NCBI RefSeq assembly: GCF_900101755.1
Contig: NZ_FNAE01000002.1
Span: 152,480 to 216,479, forward strand
DNA from: Ectopseudomonas alcaliphila
GTDB taxonomy: Bacteria > Pseudomonadota > Gammaproteobacteria > Pseudomonadales > Pseudomonadaceae
DNA length: 64,000 nt
Reading direction: 5' to 3'
Program-made: the position numbers and the translations under genes
Notes under the pieces: generated by a model
What the model was told of the DNA's origin: nothing
What the model saw: only the letters and a program-made list of their open reading frames with translations
Database searches by the model: none
Shown here: one piece after another, positions 28,855 through 38,612 of the stretch
Numbering within the stretch: the first letter of the stretch is position 1
How the letters are laid out: each line of letters starts with the position of its first letter

Positions 28855-30168
28855 TTGTCCGCATCTGCTCGCCCCTCCGCCTGCCCCGGCCTGCTGCGTA
28901 TCGTTCCCGCACTGGATGGCGGCATCTGCCGCATCAAGCTGCCCGGCGGCGTGCTGCGCAGTGCCCAGGCGCGGGCGATAGCCGAGGCAGCGCGGCATTG
29001 CGCCAGCGGCGTGCTGGAGCTGACCAACCGCAGCAACCTGCAGATTCGCGGCGTGCTGCCCGGCCAGGAAAGCGCGCTGATCGACGCCCTGCTCAGTGCC
29101 GGACTCGGCCCGCGCGTGGCCGCCGCTGACGATGTGCGCAACCTGCTGCTCAGCCCCGCCGCCGGCCTCGACCCGCAGGCGCGGATGGACGTGCGTCCGC
29201 TGGCGGCCCAGTTGCTCGACCTGCTGCAGGACACCCCGGCGCTGCATGCCCTGTCGCCCAAGTTCGCCCTGCAACTGGACGGCGGCGAAGCCCTGGCCAT
29301 GCGCGAACATCCCCACGACCTGTGGCTGGCGGCTGAAGACGAGCAGCATCTGCTGCTGGGCCTGGCCGGCTGCCCTGGCGATGCGCCCGTGACGCGCGTC
29401 GAGGCGACCCAGGCAGTCGAGCTGGTGCGTCAGCTTCTGCTGTTGTTCCTCGAGTTGGCCACGCCCGAGCAGTCGCGCATGCGCCAGTTGCTGACCCAGG
29501 TGCCGCCCAGCGAACTGCTGCAACGCCTGCAGGCGCGCCTGGATTTCCCCCTGCAGCCGGCACCGGCCCACTGGCAGCCCGCCAAGACCGTCAGCCGTCC
29601 ACCGGCAGGTATTTATCCACAGGCGCAGAGCGGCCTGTGCATGGTGGCAGCCGGCGCCCAGCTGGGTCGGCTGCATGCCGAACAGCTCATGGCACTCGCA
29701 GAGCTGTGCGAGCAACAGGGTGACGGCGAACTACGCCTGACGCCCTGGCAAGGTCTGCTGCTGGGCAACGTCCCGGAGGCCGGCGCCCGTGAGCTGCTGA
29801 CTGCACTGAACGATCTGGGCCTGCTGAGCCACGCCGATGAGCCGCTGCTTGGCCTGGTCGCCTGTACCGGCTCGGCTGCCTGCGCACGCGGTCTGGCCGA
29901 CAGCAAACACCACGCCCTGCACCTGGCCGAGCTGCTGCGTACCAGTGGCGCTCGCCCGCAGGTGCACCTCAGTGCCTGCCCGCGCAGTTGCGCCAGCGCC
30001 CGCGTCCAGCCCTACACCCTGCTGGCCAGCACGCCCGACCATTACCAGCTCTACCAACGCACGCCCGAGGCGCCCGGTTTCGGCCGCCTGCTGGCGCCGG
30101 CCATGACCATCGACGAAGCCGGCGCCTGGTTCGCCCGCCAATACCCCGCAGGAAAACCCGATGCTTGA
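28855..30168 (+). CDS. cobG: Precorrin-3B synthase CobG
   Basis: About 437 residues if started at the TTG at 28855, which has aggtga 4 nt upstream; the open frame extends back into the riboswitch and cannot be used. CobG hydroxylates C20 and forms the lactone of precorrin-3B, using O2 and an Fe4S4 centre, so it marks the aerobic pathway. Sulphite-reductase-like motifs: CRIKLPGGVLR, LTNRSNLQIRG, and the cluster cysteines in VACTGSAACARG and SACPRSCAS. It overlaps cobH by 8 nt. The TTG start is the least certain part. Confidence 0.9.
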   Translation: MSASARPSACPGLLRIVPALDGGICRIKLPGGVLRSAQARAIAEAARHCASGVLELTNRSNLQIRGVLPGQESALIDALLSAGLGPRVAAADDVRNLLLSPAAGLDPQARMDVRPLAAQLLDLLQDTPALHALSPKFALQLDGGEALAMREHPHDLWLAAEDEQHLLLGLAGCPGDAPVTRVEATQAVELVRQLLLLFLELATPEQSRMRQLLTQVPPSELLQRLQARLDFPLQPAPAHWQPAKTVSRPPAGIYPQAQSGLCMVAAGAQLGRLHAEQLMALAELCEQQGDGELRLTPWQGLLLGNVPEAGARELLTALNDLGLLSHADEPLLGLVACTGSAACARGLADSKHHALHLAELLRTSGARPQVHLSACPRSCASARVQPYTLLASTPDHYQLYQRTPEAPGFGRLLAPAMTIDEAGAWFARQYPAGKPDA

Positions 30169-30787
30169 TTACATCCGCGACGGCCAGGAAATCTACCGCC
30201 GCTCCTTCGCCACCATCCGCGCCGAGGCCAATCTCGACGGCATCCCCGCCGACCTGGAAAAGCTCGCCGTGCGCGTGATCCACGCCTGCGGCATGGTCGA
30301 CGTGGTGGAGGATCTGCGCTTCTCCGCCGGTGCCGGCGCCGCCGGCCGCAAAGCCCTGCTGGCCGGCGCGCCGATCCTCTGCGACGCGCGCATGGTCGCC
30401 GAGGGCATCACCCGCCCGCGCCTGCCGGCGAACAACCCGGTGATCTGCACCCTGCACGATGCCGGCGTACCGGAGCTGGCGCGCGAGGTCGGCAATACCC
30501 GCTCGGCGGTAGCCCTGGAGCACTGGCGCGAACATCTGGAAGGCAGTGTGGTGGTGATCGGCAATGCCCCCACCGCGCTGTTCTACCTGCTGGAAATGCT
30601 CGACGCCGGCGCGCCGAAGCCAGCGCTGATCATCGGCATGCCGGTGGGCTTTATCGGCGCGGCGGAATCGAAAGATGCGCTGGCCGAGGACAGCCGTGGC
30701 GTGCCCTACGTGATCGTGCGTGGCCGGCGGGGCGGCAGCGCCATGGCGGTGGCCGCGGTCAACGCCCTCGCCTCGGAGGTGGAATGA
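30161..30787 (+). CDS. cobH: Precorrin-8X methylmutase CobH
   Basis: 208 residues. It moves the C11 methyl of precorrin-8X to C12, forming hydrogenobyrinic acid. The family motifs are clear: the catalytic-histidine segment [35 protein letters not shown] and [16 protein letters not shown]. It overlaps cobG upstream and cobI downstream (ATGA), so the three are one coupled unit. Confidence 0.95.
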   Translation: MLDYIRDGQEIYRRSFATIRAEANLDGIPADLEKLAVRVIHACGMVDVVEDLRFSAGAGAAGRKALLAGAPILCDARMVAEGITRPRLPANNPVICTLHDAGVPELAREVGNTRSAVALEHWREHLEGSVVVIGNAPTALFYLLEMLDAGAPKPALIIGMPVGFIGAAESKDALAEDSRGVPYVIVRGRRGGSAMAVAAVNALASEVE

Positions 30788-31527
30788 TGGCCGGTCGTCT
30801 GCTCGGCCTCGGCGTCGGCCCCGGCGACCCCGAGCTGCTTACCCTCAAGGCCCTGCGTCTGCTGAAATCGGCGCCAGTGGTGGCCTACTTCGTGGCCAAG
30901 GCCAAGCACAATGCCGGCCACGGCGGTAATGCCTTCGGCATCATCGAGGCGCACCTGGACGCCAGCCAGCAGCGCCTGCCGCTGGTCTACCCGGTGACCA
31001 CCGAGAAGCTCGCCCCGCCGCTCTCCTACGAGGATGTGATCGCCGATTTCTACGACACCTGCGCCGAGCAGATCGCCCGCCTGTTGGACGCCGGCCAGGA
31101 CGTGGCGGTGATCTGCGAGGGCGACCCGTTCTTCTACGGCTCCTACATGTACCTGCACGACCGTCTGGCCGATCGCTACGAGGTGGAGGTGGTGCCCGGC
31201 GTGTGTTCGATGCTCGGCTGCGCCTCGGTGCTCGGCACCCCGCTGGTGTACCGCAATCAGTCCTTGAGCGTGCTCTCCGGCGTACTGGCGGAAGACGAGC
31301 TGGAGCAGCGCCTGCGCGACGCCGAAGCCGCCGTGGTGATGAAGCTCGGGCGCAACTTCGACAAGGTCCGCCGCGTGCTGCGCAAGCTGGGCCTGGATGG
31401 CCGCGCCCACTACGTCGAGCGGGCAACCATGGCCAGCCAGAAGATCGTGCCGCTGGACCAGGTGGAGCCGATGGATTCGCCGTACTTTTCCATGATTCTG
31501 GTGCCTGGGCAGAAATGGAGAGGCTAA
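30784..31527 (+). CDS. cobI: Precorrin-2 C20-methyltransferase CobI
   Basis: 247 residues. SAM-dependent tetrapyrrole methylase that makes precorrin-3A. N-terminal [17 protein letters not shown], the substrate-loop [14 protein letters not shown] and [13 protein letters not shown] are the standard methylase motifs. The length and [15 protein letters not shown] fit CobI/CbiL. The start (ATG at 30784 or 30787) overlaps the cobH stop. Confidence 0.94.
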   Translation: MMAGRLLGLGVGPGDPELLTLKALRLLKSAPVVAYFVAKAKHNAGHGGNAFGIIEAHLDASQQRLPLVYPVTTEKLAPPLSYEDVIADFYDTCAEQIARLLDAGQDVAVICEGDPFFYGSYMYLHDRLADRYEVEVVPGVCSMLGCASVLGTPLVYRNQSLSVLSGVLAEDELEQRLRDAEAAVVMKLGRNFDKVRRVLRKLGLDGRAHYVERATMASQKIVPLDQVEPMDSPYFSMILVPGQKWRG

Positions 31528-31535
31528 CCCGAACA

Positions 31536-31644
31536 TGTGGGAGGGGCTTCAGCCGCGACAGTCGCCGCTAAAGCGCCTCCCACGGATCGCTACCTGGCCT
31601 CCCGGATGCAATCCGGGAAACCCATTCCCCGGATTGCATCCGGG
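31536..31644. repeat. REP pair plus inverted 17-mer pair between cobI and cobJ
   Basis: tgtgggaggggcttcagccgcga...gctaaagcgcctcccac spans 31536-31583. Then cccggatgcaatccggg (31601-31617) faces its exact reverse complement (31628-31644). This fills the only sizeable gap in the cobG-H-I-J operon. Confidence 0.8.
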
Positions 31645-31660
31645 CTACAGGATTTGCCAC

Positions 31661-33310
31661 ATGAACATCGTCATCCTCGGCGCCAGCGCGCTGGCCACAG
31701 CACAACGCCTCAAGGCGCTTTATCCACAGACGGTTATCCATGGCCTGCGCGGCCGTGCCGATGGCGCCGAGCGCCACTACGACGACTTCGGCGACCATCT
31801 GCGTGCGCTGTATCGCCAAGGCCAGCCGCTGCTGGTGCTGTGTGCCGCCGGCATCGTCATTCGTAGCCTCGCCGCTCTGCTGGCGGAAAAGGGCGCCGAG
31901 CCACCGGTGCTGGCCCTGGCCGAGGACGGCAGCGCCGTGGTGCCGCTGCTCGGCGGCCTGGCCGGGGTCAATCGTCTGGCCCGCGAGATCGCCGCACGCT
32001 TGGGTGTGACGCCGGCCATCACCACCAGCGGCGAGCTGCGCTTCGGTACCTGCCTGCTGGAGCCGCCCGCCGGCTACGCGCTGGCCGACCTGCAGCAGGG
32101 CAAGCGCTTCGTCAGCGACCTGCTCGGCGGCGAAAGCGTGCGCATCGAAGGCCAGGCGCCCTGGCTGGACGCTGCGCAGCTGCCTGTGGATAAAGCCGCG
32201 TCGCGGGTTATCCATATCACCGCCGAGCAGCGTCCGCCCCGCACCGACGAACTGCTGATCCACCCGCGCGTCGCCGCCGCGCTGATCGAACGCCCCGACG
32301 CCGACCTGTCGGCACGGCTGCAACAGGCGCTGAGCGCCGCCAACCTGGCGCCACAAGCGCTGGCCTGTCTGCTGGCGGACAAAAGCTGGATGGCCAATGC
32401 CGAGCTGCATACGGCAGCGGAGGTACTGAAACTGCCCCTGCGCTTTATCCACAGCACATCCGCACTGCCAGCCGAGCACCATGCCGGCGACGGCCTGCGC
32501 CTGCTGCTGGGCGAGCAACCACTGGATATCGAGCGCCTCGGCCAGCGCCGTGGGCGCCTCAGCGTGGTCGGCCTCGGCCCCGGCGCCGCCGAGCACATGA
32601 CCCCGGCCGTACGCCGCGCCCTGGACGAAGCCGAAGACCTGCTCGGCTACGACACCTACGTGAAGATGGCCGGCCCGCTGCGCACCGATCAATGCCTGCA
32701 CCCCAGCGACAACCGCGAGGAGCTGCAGCGCGCCGCCCACGCCTTCGAGCTGGCCGCCGCCGGCCGCCGCGTGGTGATGATCTCCTCCGGCGACCCCGGC
32801 GTGTTCGCCATGGCCGCTGCCGTGATGGAGGCGCTGGAAAGCCCGCAGAGCGAGGCCTGGCACGGCGTCGAGCTGGAGGTGCTGCCGGGCGTCTCCGCCG
32901 CCCTGGCCACCGCCGCCAAGGCCGGCGCGCCGCTGGGTCATGATTTCTGCCTGATCTCCCTGTCCGACAACCTCAAGCCCTGGGCGGTGATCGAGCAGCG
33001 CCTGCAGCATGCCGCCGCCGCCGATCTGGCCATGGCCTTCTACAACCCGATCTCCAAAGCCCGTCCCTGGCAGCTCGGCCGCGCCCTTGAGCTGCTGCGC
33101 CAGCATCGCGAACCACAGACCCTGGTGGTGCTCGGTCGTGATATCGGCCGCCCGGCCGAAGCCCTGCGCACCCTCACCCTCGGCGAACTGACGCCGGAGA
33201 TGGTCGACATGCGCACCCTGGTGATCATCGGCTCCAGCCAGACCCGCCGCTTCCCCCGCGCCGATGGCGGCGAGTGGGTGTACACGCCGCGCTGGTATCC
33301 CGAGAGCTAA
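31661..33310 (+). CDS. cobJ: CbiG-CobJ fusion: cobalamin protein / precorrin-3B C17-methyltransferase
   Basis: 549 residues from the ATG at 31661 (agga 9 nt upstream). Residues ~1-285 are CbiG-like (VLCAAGIVIRSLAALL, LGGLAGVNRLAREIA, LACLLADKSWM). Residues ~295-549 are a tetrapyrrole methylase (SVVGLGPGAAEHMTPA, LLGYDTYVKM, SSGDPGVFAMAA, VLPGVSAALATAAKAGAPLGHDFCLISLSD). CobJ methylates C17 with ring contraction. In anaerobic pathways CbiG opens the lactone; in a CobG-containing aerobic pathway the fused CbiG part is of less certain use. This fusion is known in pseudomonads. Confidence 0.93.
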   Translation: MNIVILGASALATAQRLKALYPQTVIHGLRGRADGAERHYDDFGDHLRALYRQGQPLLVLCAAGIVIRSLAALLAEKGAEPPVLALAEDGSAVVPLLGGLAGVNRLAREIAARLGVTPAITTSGELRFGTCLLEPPAGYALADLQQGKRFVSDLLGGESVRIEGQAPWLDAAQLPVDKAASRVIHITAEQRPPRTDELLIHPRVAAALIERPDADLSARLQQALSAANLAPQALACLLADKSWMANAELHTAAEVLKLPLRFIHSTSALPAEHHAGDGLRLLLGEQPLDIERLGQRRGRLSVVGLGPGAAEHMTPAVRRALDEAEDLLGYDTYVKMAGPLRTDQCLHPSDNREELQRAAHAFELAAAGRRVVMISSGDPGVFAMAAAVMEALESPQSEAWHGVELEVLPGVSAALATAAKAGAPLGHDFCLISLSDNLKPWAVIEQRLQHAAAADLAMAFYNPISKARPWQLGRALELLRQHREPQTLVVLGRDIGRPAEALRTLTLGELTPEMVDMRTLVIIGSSQTRRFPRADGGEWVYTPRWYPES

Positions 33311-33332
33311 GGCCAGCGGATGGCCGAGCATC

Positions 33333-33434
33333 TGGGCTCCCGCCTTCGCGGGAGTGACGGTGATTAGCAGGGAAAACGTGTAGGAGCCCGCTTGCGGGCG
33401 ATCCAGCCCCGTCCGCCAGCAAGCCGGCGCCTAC
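33333..33434. repeat. Half foldback repeat and REP pair downstream of cobJ
   Basis: 33333-33358 (tgggctcccgccttcgcggg...) is a single copy of the inner repeat of the riboswitch MITE. 33378-33434 is a gtaggagcccgcttgcgggc REP pair with a degenerate second half. Together they probably end the cobG-J transcript. Confidence 0.75.
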
Positions 33435-33519
33435 GAAAGGCGCACCTGCACAAACCTTCTAGTCCTGTTCGCCGAACGCGCTAAGCTCTGACGTCCACAG
33501 CAACAGCGGGCAGCAGGCG

Positions 33520-34359
33520 ATGAACGCGCAGTCATGGGTCGACCTCAAGCAGGATGCCGATACCGGCATCGAGGTGATCCGCGCGCATTTCGAGGGCCAC
33601 GCCTACGATCCGCACTGGCACGACAGCTACCTGATCGGCTTCACCGAACAGGGCGTGCAGCAGTTCCATTGCCGTCGCGCGCTGTTCAGCAGCGTCGCGG
33701 GGCAGACCTTCTTCCTCGAACCCGGTGATATCCACGACGGCCACGCACCGACCCCGGGCGGCTTCACCTACTCCACGCTCTATCTCGAGCCGGCCTGGCT
33801 GGAACGCGCGCTGCCGGCGCTGTTCGAGCAGGCACCCGGCGATTGCCTGCCCGGCGTGCCACGCACCCAGCCGGACGACCCCGGCCTGCTGCCGTGCATC
33901 GCCAACGCCCTGCAGGCACTGAACGAAGACGAGCCGCGCATGGTGCGCGACGCCGCACTGGATGCACTGCTGGAGCGCATCTCGCGCAGCCTGCACTGGC
34001 GCCAGCGCGTGCAAGGCAACCCGCAGATCCCCAGCATGGCCCTGCGCGCTCGCGAGTACCTGCACGCGCACTTTCACCAGAACATCGGCCTCGACGAACT
34101 GGCTCGGGTCTGTGGCGTCGACCGCTTTCGCCTGAGCCGTGCCTTCAAGGCCGCCTTCGGCATCGCCCCCCACGGTTACCTGATCCAGCTGCGACTGGTA
34201 CGCGCACGCCGTCTGCTGGCCCTTGGTACTGCGCCAGCGGATGTCGCCAGCGACCTGGGCTTCGCCGATCAGAGCCATCTGGGCCGCTGGTTCCGCCGCG
34301 CCAACGGCCTCACCCCGGGCGCCTACCGCAGCCTCTGCACAAAGCTTCAAGACCGCTGA
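33520..34359 (+). CDS. AraC-family regulator with cupin sensor domain
   Basis: 279 residues. An N-terminal AraC-type cupin (HFEGHAYDPHWHDSYLIGF; FFLEPGDIHDGHAP) and a C-terminal double helix-turn-helix (LDELARVCGVDRFRLSRAFKAAFG; VASDLGFADQSHLGRWFRRANG) are clear. It probably controls the LysE exporter gene 80 nt downstream, a pairing common in Pseudomonas. The inducer is unknown. Confidence 0.88.
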   Translation: MNAQSWVDLKQDADTGIEVIRAHFEGHAYDPHWHDSYLIGFTEQGVQQFHCRRALFSSVAGQTFFLEPGDIHDGHAPTPGGFTYSTLYLEPAWLERALPALFEQAPGDCLPGVPRTQPDDPGLLPCIANALQALNEDEPRMVRDAALDALLERISRSLHWRQRVQGNPQIPSMALRAREYLHAHFHQNIGLDELARVCGVDRFRLSRAFKAAFGIAPHGYLIQLRLVRARRLLALGTAPADVASDLGFADQSHLGRWFRRANGLTPGAYRSLCTKLQDR

Positions 34360-34439
34360 GCGAGCCGCCCGGACAATCGCCTCCATGCCTTCGATATGGA
34401 GCGATGCAAAATGCCTTTCACTGCCCGCCGGGCCCAGCC

Positions 34440-35045
34440 ATGAACCAGTGGCTGCCCTTCCTCCTCTTCGCCTCGGTGGCCTCGATCACTCCCGGCCCGA
34501 CCAACCTGTTGATCCTCGGCAGCGCCGCCCGCTTCGGCCTGTCCATCGCTCTGGCCATAGCAGTCGGGGCGAGCCTCAGTGCCAGTCTGATGCTGCTGGT
34601 GGTGGGCCTGGGCCTCGGCGAACTGCTGGCGCGCGCACCGCTGCTGCAAACGGTGATGGCCTGGGCCGGCGCGGTCTGGATCAGCTGGATGGCTTGCACG
34701 CTGATGCGCGCTGACGCCACTGGACTGGGCACGCGCAGCGTCGATCGACGCCAGGGCTTCATCCAGGGTGCCGGCCTGCAACTGATCAATCCCAAGACCT
34801 GGCTGATGACCGTCTCGGTCACCGCGATCTTCCTCGATGGCCAGGCCTCGCTCGGCGCGGTGGCAAGCTGCGCGGCGCTGTTTCTGCTGGTGTCTACCCC
34901 TTGCCTGCTGGCCTGGGGCGTGCTCGGTATCGGCAGCGCGCGCCTGCTGCGGCGACCGATCTGGTTGCGACTGTTCAACCGCTGCATGGCCCTGTTGCTG
35001 CTGGCCTCGGTGTGGGTGCCGTTGCTGTCACAGCTTCGCGGCTAA
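34440..35045 (+). CDS. LysE/RhtB-family amino-acid exporter
   Basis: 201 residues, six predicted helices, opening with SITPGPTNLLILGSAARFG, the LysE-family ITPGP signature, then INPKTWLMTVSV. It exports amino acids or related metabolites; substrate unknown. The ATG at 34440 is the likely start. The stop codon lies in a REP half (cttcgcggctaaagccgctcctac) that also forms the gap to the convergent gene. Confidence 0.88.
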   Translation: MNQWLPFLLFASVASITPGPTNLLILGSAARFGLSIALAIAVGASLSASLMLLVVGLGLGELLARAPLLQTVMAWAGAVWISWMACTLMRADATGLGTRSVDRRQGFIQGAGLQLINPKTWLMTVSVTAIFLDGQASLGAVASCAALFLLVSTPCLLAWGVLGIGSARLLRRPIWLRLFNRCMALLLLASVWVPLLSQLRG

Positions 35046-35056
35046 AGCCGCTCCTA
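35034..35056. repeat. Single REP half overlapping the LysE stop
   Basis: ttcgcggctaaagccgctcctac is a REP half whose taa serves as the stop codon of the LysE gene. The sequence also approaches the stop of the convergent GlxA-like gene at 35054. Confidence 0.65.
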
Positions 35057-36037
35057 CGCCGTGCCTTTGGCTTGGCGGCGCATCGCCCCAGGCGTGGTAC
35101 CGAAACGCTGGCGGAACAGCTTGCCCAGATGGCTGGCATCGCTGACGCCGATCTCGTCGGCGATCTGCGCCAGGCTGTGGCTGGAATTGAGCAGGCGCCA
35201 ACGCACATGCTGCAGGCGCAACTCGTTCCAGTAGTCGCGCGTGCTCATGCCCTGGCTGGCGTGGAACAGGCGGTCGAGCTGACGGCGGCTGATGCCGACG
35301 CTCGCGGCCAGGGGCTCGATACCATCGGCACTTGCCAGGCCGTGACGCATCAGGGCGATGGCGCGATCGACATGGCGCTCACCGCTCGGCGTGGTGTGCA
35401 GCGAACGCAGCGCATGCTGGCCGCTGCGCGTCTCGTCCACCAGCATGTCGGCCAGGCCCTTGAGTGCCCGCGCCCGGCCGCTGCCCTGGGCCAGCAGCTC
35501 CACCGCCAGATCGATGGCCGCCGTGCCGCCGGCGCAGGAGATTCGCACGCCGTCCAGGCAATACAGGCGCTCGCGAGCCAGGCGCAGGTGCGGGAAACTG
35601 GCGCGGAACTCCGCCTCATGCCGCCAGTGCACCGCGACCCGATGGCCGTCGAGCAGCCCGCAGGTAGCCAGCAGGAAGCTGGCGTTATCGATCGCCACCA
35701 GCTTCACCCCAGCGCGGGCCGCGCGTCGCAGCAGCGGCTGGTAGGTCGGCGCCAGCGCGGCGGTTGCCTGCGCGTTGCGCCCGCCGAACAGCACCAGATA
35801 GTCATAGTCGGCCAGATCGAGCTGCTCCGGCGTGGCCTCGATGCGCAGCGCAGCGCCGCTGCTGGACAGCACATGCCCCGGCTGCAGGCCGAGAATCGTC
35901 CAGGCGCAGTAGCGCTGGCGGCTGTAGTCCTCGTCGTCGGCGCTGAAGCGCAACTTGTCGAGAAACCCACCGAACGGCAGCAGGGCGAACTCCGGCAAGG
36001 GCAGCAGGAGAAAACGCAGATCGGGGCTTTCGGCCAT
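35054..36037 (-). CDS. GlxA-type regulator (DJ-1/PfpI domain plus AraC HTH)
   Basis: 327 residues from the ATG at 36037. The N-terminal ~190 residues are a class-I glutamine-amidotransferase-like domain (LVLFGGRNAQAT, AIDNASFLLATCGLLDG). The C-terminal AraC DNA-binding domain has IEPLAASVGISRRQLDRLFHASQG and IADEIGVSDASHLGKLFRQRFG. Relatives regulate carnitine, choline, arginine or glycine-betaine catabolism. It diverges from the LysE gene at 36132, which is a plausible target. Confidence 0.9.
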   Translation of the reverse strand: MAESPDLRFLLLPLPEFALLPFGGFLDKLRFSADDEDYSRQRYCAWTILGLQPGHVLSSSGAALRIEATPEQLDLADYDYLVLFGGRNAQATAALAPTYQPLLRRAARAGVKLVAIDNASFLLATCGLLDGHRVAVHWRHEAEFRASFPHLRLARERLYCLDGVRISCAGGTAAIDLAVELLAQGSGRARALKGLADMLVDETRSGQHALRSLHTTPSGERHVDRAIALMRHGLASADGIEPLAASVGISRRQLDRLFHASQGMSTRDYWNELRLQHVRWRLLNSSHSLAQIADEIGVSDASHLGKLFRQRFGTTPGAMRRQAKGTA

Positions 36038-36131
36038 GCTCAGTCCAGAATCAACCGTTGAATGACCAGAATCTACCTCATTCCCGCCCCTGTCGCTGAC
36101 TAGACTGGCCACCCCCGCACAGGAGACCCGC

Positions 36132-36743
36132 ATGGCCCTCGAACTCTGGCTCGTCTACTTCGTCGCCACCCTTGGCCTGGCGCTGACACCCGGTCCCAAC
36201 AGCCTGTTGGCGCTGACCCATGGCGGGCTGTATGGCGCGCGCATGGCGCTGGCCACCATCCTTGGCGGCGTGGTCGGCTTCAGCGCGCTGATCGCCCTGG
36301 CCATGTTCGGTCTCGGCGCCTTGCTCAAGACCGCGCCCACCGCACTGCTGGCGCTCAAGTGGGTCGGCGGCGCCTACCTGATCTGGCTGGGCGTGCAACT
36401 GTGGCGCTCGCCACCGATGAACATGACCCTGGCCGATAGCGGCGCCCGCCCCAGCGCCAGCCGGCTGTTTCGCCAGGGCCTGCTGTCGGCGCTGTCGAAC
36501 CCCAAGGTGATCCTGTTCTACGGCGCCTTCCTGCCGCAGTTCGTCGACCCGCAGCGCGGCCTGGCCGTACAGTTCGTGGTGATGGCAGCGACCTTTGCCG
36601 TGGTCGAGTTCCTCGTCGAGCTGCTGCTGGCGCTGCTGGCCTTCCGCGTGCGGCCCTGGCTGGAGCGCGGCGGCCGCGCCTTCAACCGCAGTTGCGGCGT
36701 GCTCTTCGTGCTGATCGGCGTGGCACTGCCGCTGGCACGCTAA
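36132..36743 (+). CDS. LysE/RhtB-family exporter
   Basis: 203 residues with about six helices. LALTPGPNSLLALTHGG near the N-terminus is the LysE motif, and SNPKVILFYGAFLPQFVDP is the conserved middle. It is transcribed away from the GlxA-type regulator with a 94-nt shared promoter region. The substrate is unknown. Confidence 0.9.
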   Translation: MALELWLVYFVATLGLALTPGPNSLLALTHGGLYGARMALATILGGVVGFSALIALAMFGLGALLKTAPTALLALKWVGGAYLIWLGVQLWRSPPMNMTLADSGARPSASRLFRQGLLSALSNPKVILFYGAFLPQFVDPQRGLAVQFVVMAATFAVVEFLVELLLALLAFRVRPWLERGGRAFNRSCGVLFVLIGVALPLAR

Positions 36744-36893
36744 GCCAAACGGTGGCTGTTGCGAGTGATACCTGCCTCACAGCCTGAGGACACAACCTTG
36801 CCAGGATGGCGCTGACCGATAGAATGCCGCCCTACCGATGCACCGGACGGCCAGCGTCCGGGCACATCCAACCAGCGATTAAGGACGATCAAT

Positions 36894-37913
36894 ATGCGGC
36901 ATTTTCACTGCCTGCCAGTAGTTTTCTCCGCTCTGATTCTCGGGTGTGCCAGCACGCCCGAGCAGCACGACACGACTGCGGATCTCAACGCCACCCTGCC
37001 CAACTTGACGCTGAATGCTGTGCTGCCCTCTGCGCAGGCGAATTCGTACTGCACGCCGCAGATGGATAGCGACATTCTCTACGGTGTGGGCATGCAGCTG
37101 TTCAACGCCAACGACACGGCAAACGCCAGAAGCTGTCTGATTTTCGCCGCTCCCGAACACAACCGGGCCTTCTGCTACCTGTCGCTGATTGCCGACAGAG
37201 ACCAGGAAAAAACCCAGGCCGAGAGGGATCAGGAATCCTTCAACTACATCGCCTATGCCGCGAGCCAGAACGATTGGTGCGCAGAGTACGGCATGTGGCG
37301 CATCTACCAGATCGGTAGCAAAGGTGTGGAGCGGGACCCGGAGCTCGCCAAGCGCTGGCTGGAGCGCTCGGCTCTGCACGGCTATGGTGAATCGCAAAGC
37401 GCGCTTGCCTATCGCTACGAGGCGGACGAGGACTTCGTTGCCGGCCTGGCCTGGACACGCATCCTCGGCGAAGACGACGACCTCGAACAGCAGGAACGCC
37501 TGCGCCAGCAGATGGACGCAAAGCAGCTCGCCGCAAGTGACAAGCTCTATGAGAGCCTGAAAAAGCGGGTAACCAGCAAGGAAGCCATGTACGCGGAAGC
37601 ACGCGAAGAGGATATCGGCCGCTACTCGGCGACCATCCACCTCAACGATCCCGAGGTTCTCCAGGGCATGGAGACGGAGCAGCGTCGCGACTTCATCCGC
37701 CAGGCCATGTTCACCGCGCTGGACCTACCCTATGTAGAAACGCGCGAGCAGGTCACCCTGTACATGGTGCTGTCGCGCCGCGCCCAGATGCTCGAACCGG
37801 GTGCCGACATTCTGCAGAACCCGCAATTGGTAGCGCTGCTGCAGAATACGGAGCTGTCGTTCGAGCAGGCGAATGCCGATGCTCGGCGGATCATCGAAGA
37901 CACCTATCGCTGA
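36894..37913 (+). CDS. Sel1-repeat-like lipoprotein of unknown function
   Basis: 339 residues with a lipoprotein signal (MRHFHCLPVVFSALILGC, lipobox LILGC). The middle contains at least one Sel1-type helical repeat (VERDPELAKRWLERSALHGYG) and neighbouring degenerate ones; the C-terminal third is charged and helical. Likely an outer- or inner-membrane-anchored adaptor. No partner is evident, and the neighbours are unrelated transport and redox genes. Confidence 0.7.
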   Translation: MRHFHCLPVVFSALILGCASTPEQHDTTADLNATLPNLTLNAVLPSAQANSYCTPQMDSDILYGVGMQLFNANDTANARSCLIFAAPEHNRAFCYLSLIADRDQEKTQAERDQESFNYIAYAASQNDWCAEYGMWRIYQIGSKGVERDPELAKRWLERSALHGYGESQSALAYRYEADEDFVAGLAWTRILGEDDDLEQQERLRQQMDAKQLAASDKLYESLKKRVTSKEAMYAEAREEDIGRYSATIHLNDPEVLQGMETEQRRDFIRQAMFTALDLPYVETREQVTLYMVLSRRAQMLEPGADILQNPQLVALLQNTELSFEQANADARRIIEDTYR

Positions 37914-37925
37914 CACGCCCTCTCC

Positions 37926-37953
37926 AAGGCCCATGATCCTCATCATGGGCCTT
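37926..37953. terminator. Bidirectional rho-independent terminator
   Basis: The near-perfect stem aaggcccatgat / atcatgggcctt lies between two convergent genes, 12 nt past one stop and just before the other. It can serve both strands. Confidence 0.85.
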
Positions 37954-37959
37954 GTCACT

Positions 37960-38529
37960 TCAGGCCTTCAGCGCCTCGCCAATCGCGTAGTAATGCCCGC
38001 CCGCCACGTGATGCAGGCTGCGCAGGTTCGGGTCGGCCGTTTCGAAATGCCAGCGGCCATCGCGGAACACGCGCTCATCGGCCCAGGCCGCGATCACCTC
38101 GCCGATGAACAGGTCGTAGGCCAGCTGGTTGTGCGGCTCATCGAGCAACCGGCAGACCAGCCAGGCCGAGCAGCCGGCCACCAGCGGCACATCGTGGCCT
38201 TCCATCGTGAACAGCTCGACGCCGGCATGGGCCAGCTTCGCCGGATCGTCGGCCAGGCTGGCATTGCCCACCGCCTGGGTCAGTTGCAGTTGCGCCACGG
38301 TCGGCACCTGGATGACGAACAGACCGCTGCCTTCGATCAATGCACGGGTGCGGGTGGCCTTGTCGATCACTACGGTCAGCTTCGGCGGGTCGAAATCCAG
38401 GGCGCAGCACCAGGCTGCGGCCATGACGTTATCCACAGCCTGGTGGCGAGCCGAGACCAGCACGGTTGGGCCATGGTTGAGCAGACGGTAGGCCTTGGCC
38501 AGATCGACGGGGCGGATAGGCGCGCTCAT
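37960..38529 (-). CDS. Flavin reductase-like (FMN-binding split barrel) protein
   Basis: 189 residues from the ATG at 38529 (ggag 7 nt upstream). NHGPTVLVSARHQAVDNVMAAAW and DPPKLTVVIDKATRTRALIE are typical of the flavin reductase/FMN-binding split-barrel family, and it ends in a hydrophobic HYYAIGEALKA. It probably binds FMN and reduces a flavin or small electrophile with NAD(P)H. It may be co-transcribed with the SDR gene upstream (83-nt gap). Confidence 0.82.
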   Translation of the reverse strand: MSAPIRPVDLAKAYRLLNHGPTVLVSARHQAVDNVMAAAWCCALDFDPPKLTVVIDKATRTRALIEGSGLFVIQVPTVAQLQLTQAVGNASLADDPAKLAHAGVELFTMEGHDVPLVAGCSAWLVCRLLDEPHNQLAYDLFIGEVIAAWADERVFRDGRWHFETADPNLRSLHHVAGGHYYAIGEALKA

Positions 38530-38612
38530 GCAGACTCCTGAAAGCGAAAAAGGCGCTCGCATGCTGGCCCGTGAAGGCCCGCATCGCAAGCGCCTGCTGC
38601 AGTGGCTTTTGA

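Noticed and set aside
31535-31660. An N-terminal extension of CobJ
   Set aside because: The stretch is a REP pair plus inverted 17-mers; the CbiG domain begins at the ATG at 31661 with its own ribosome site.
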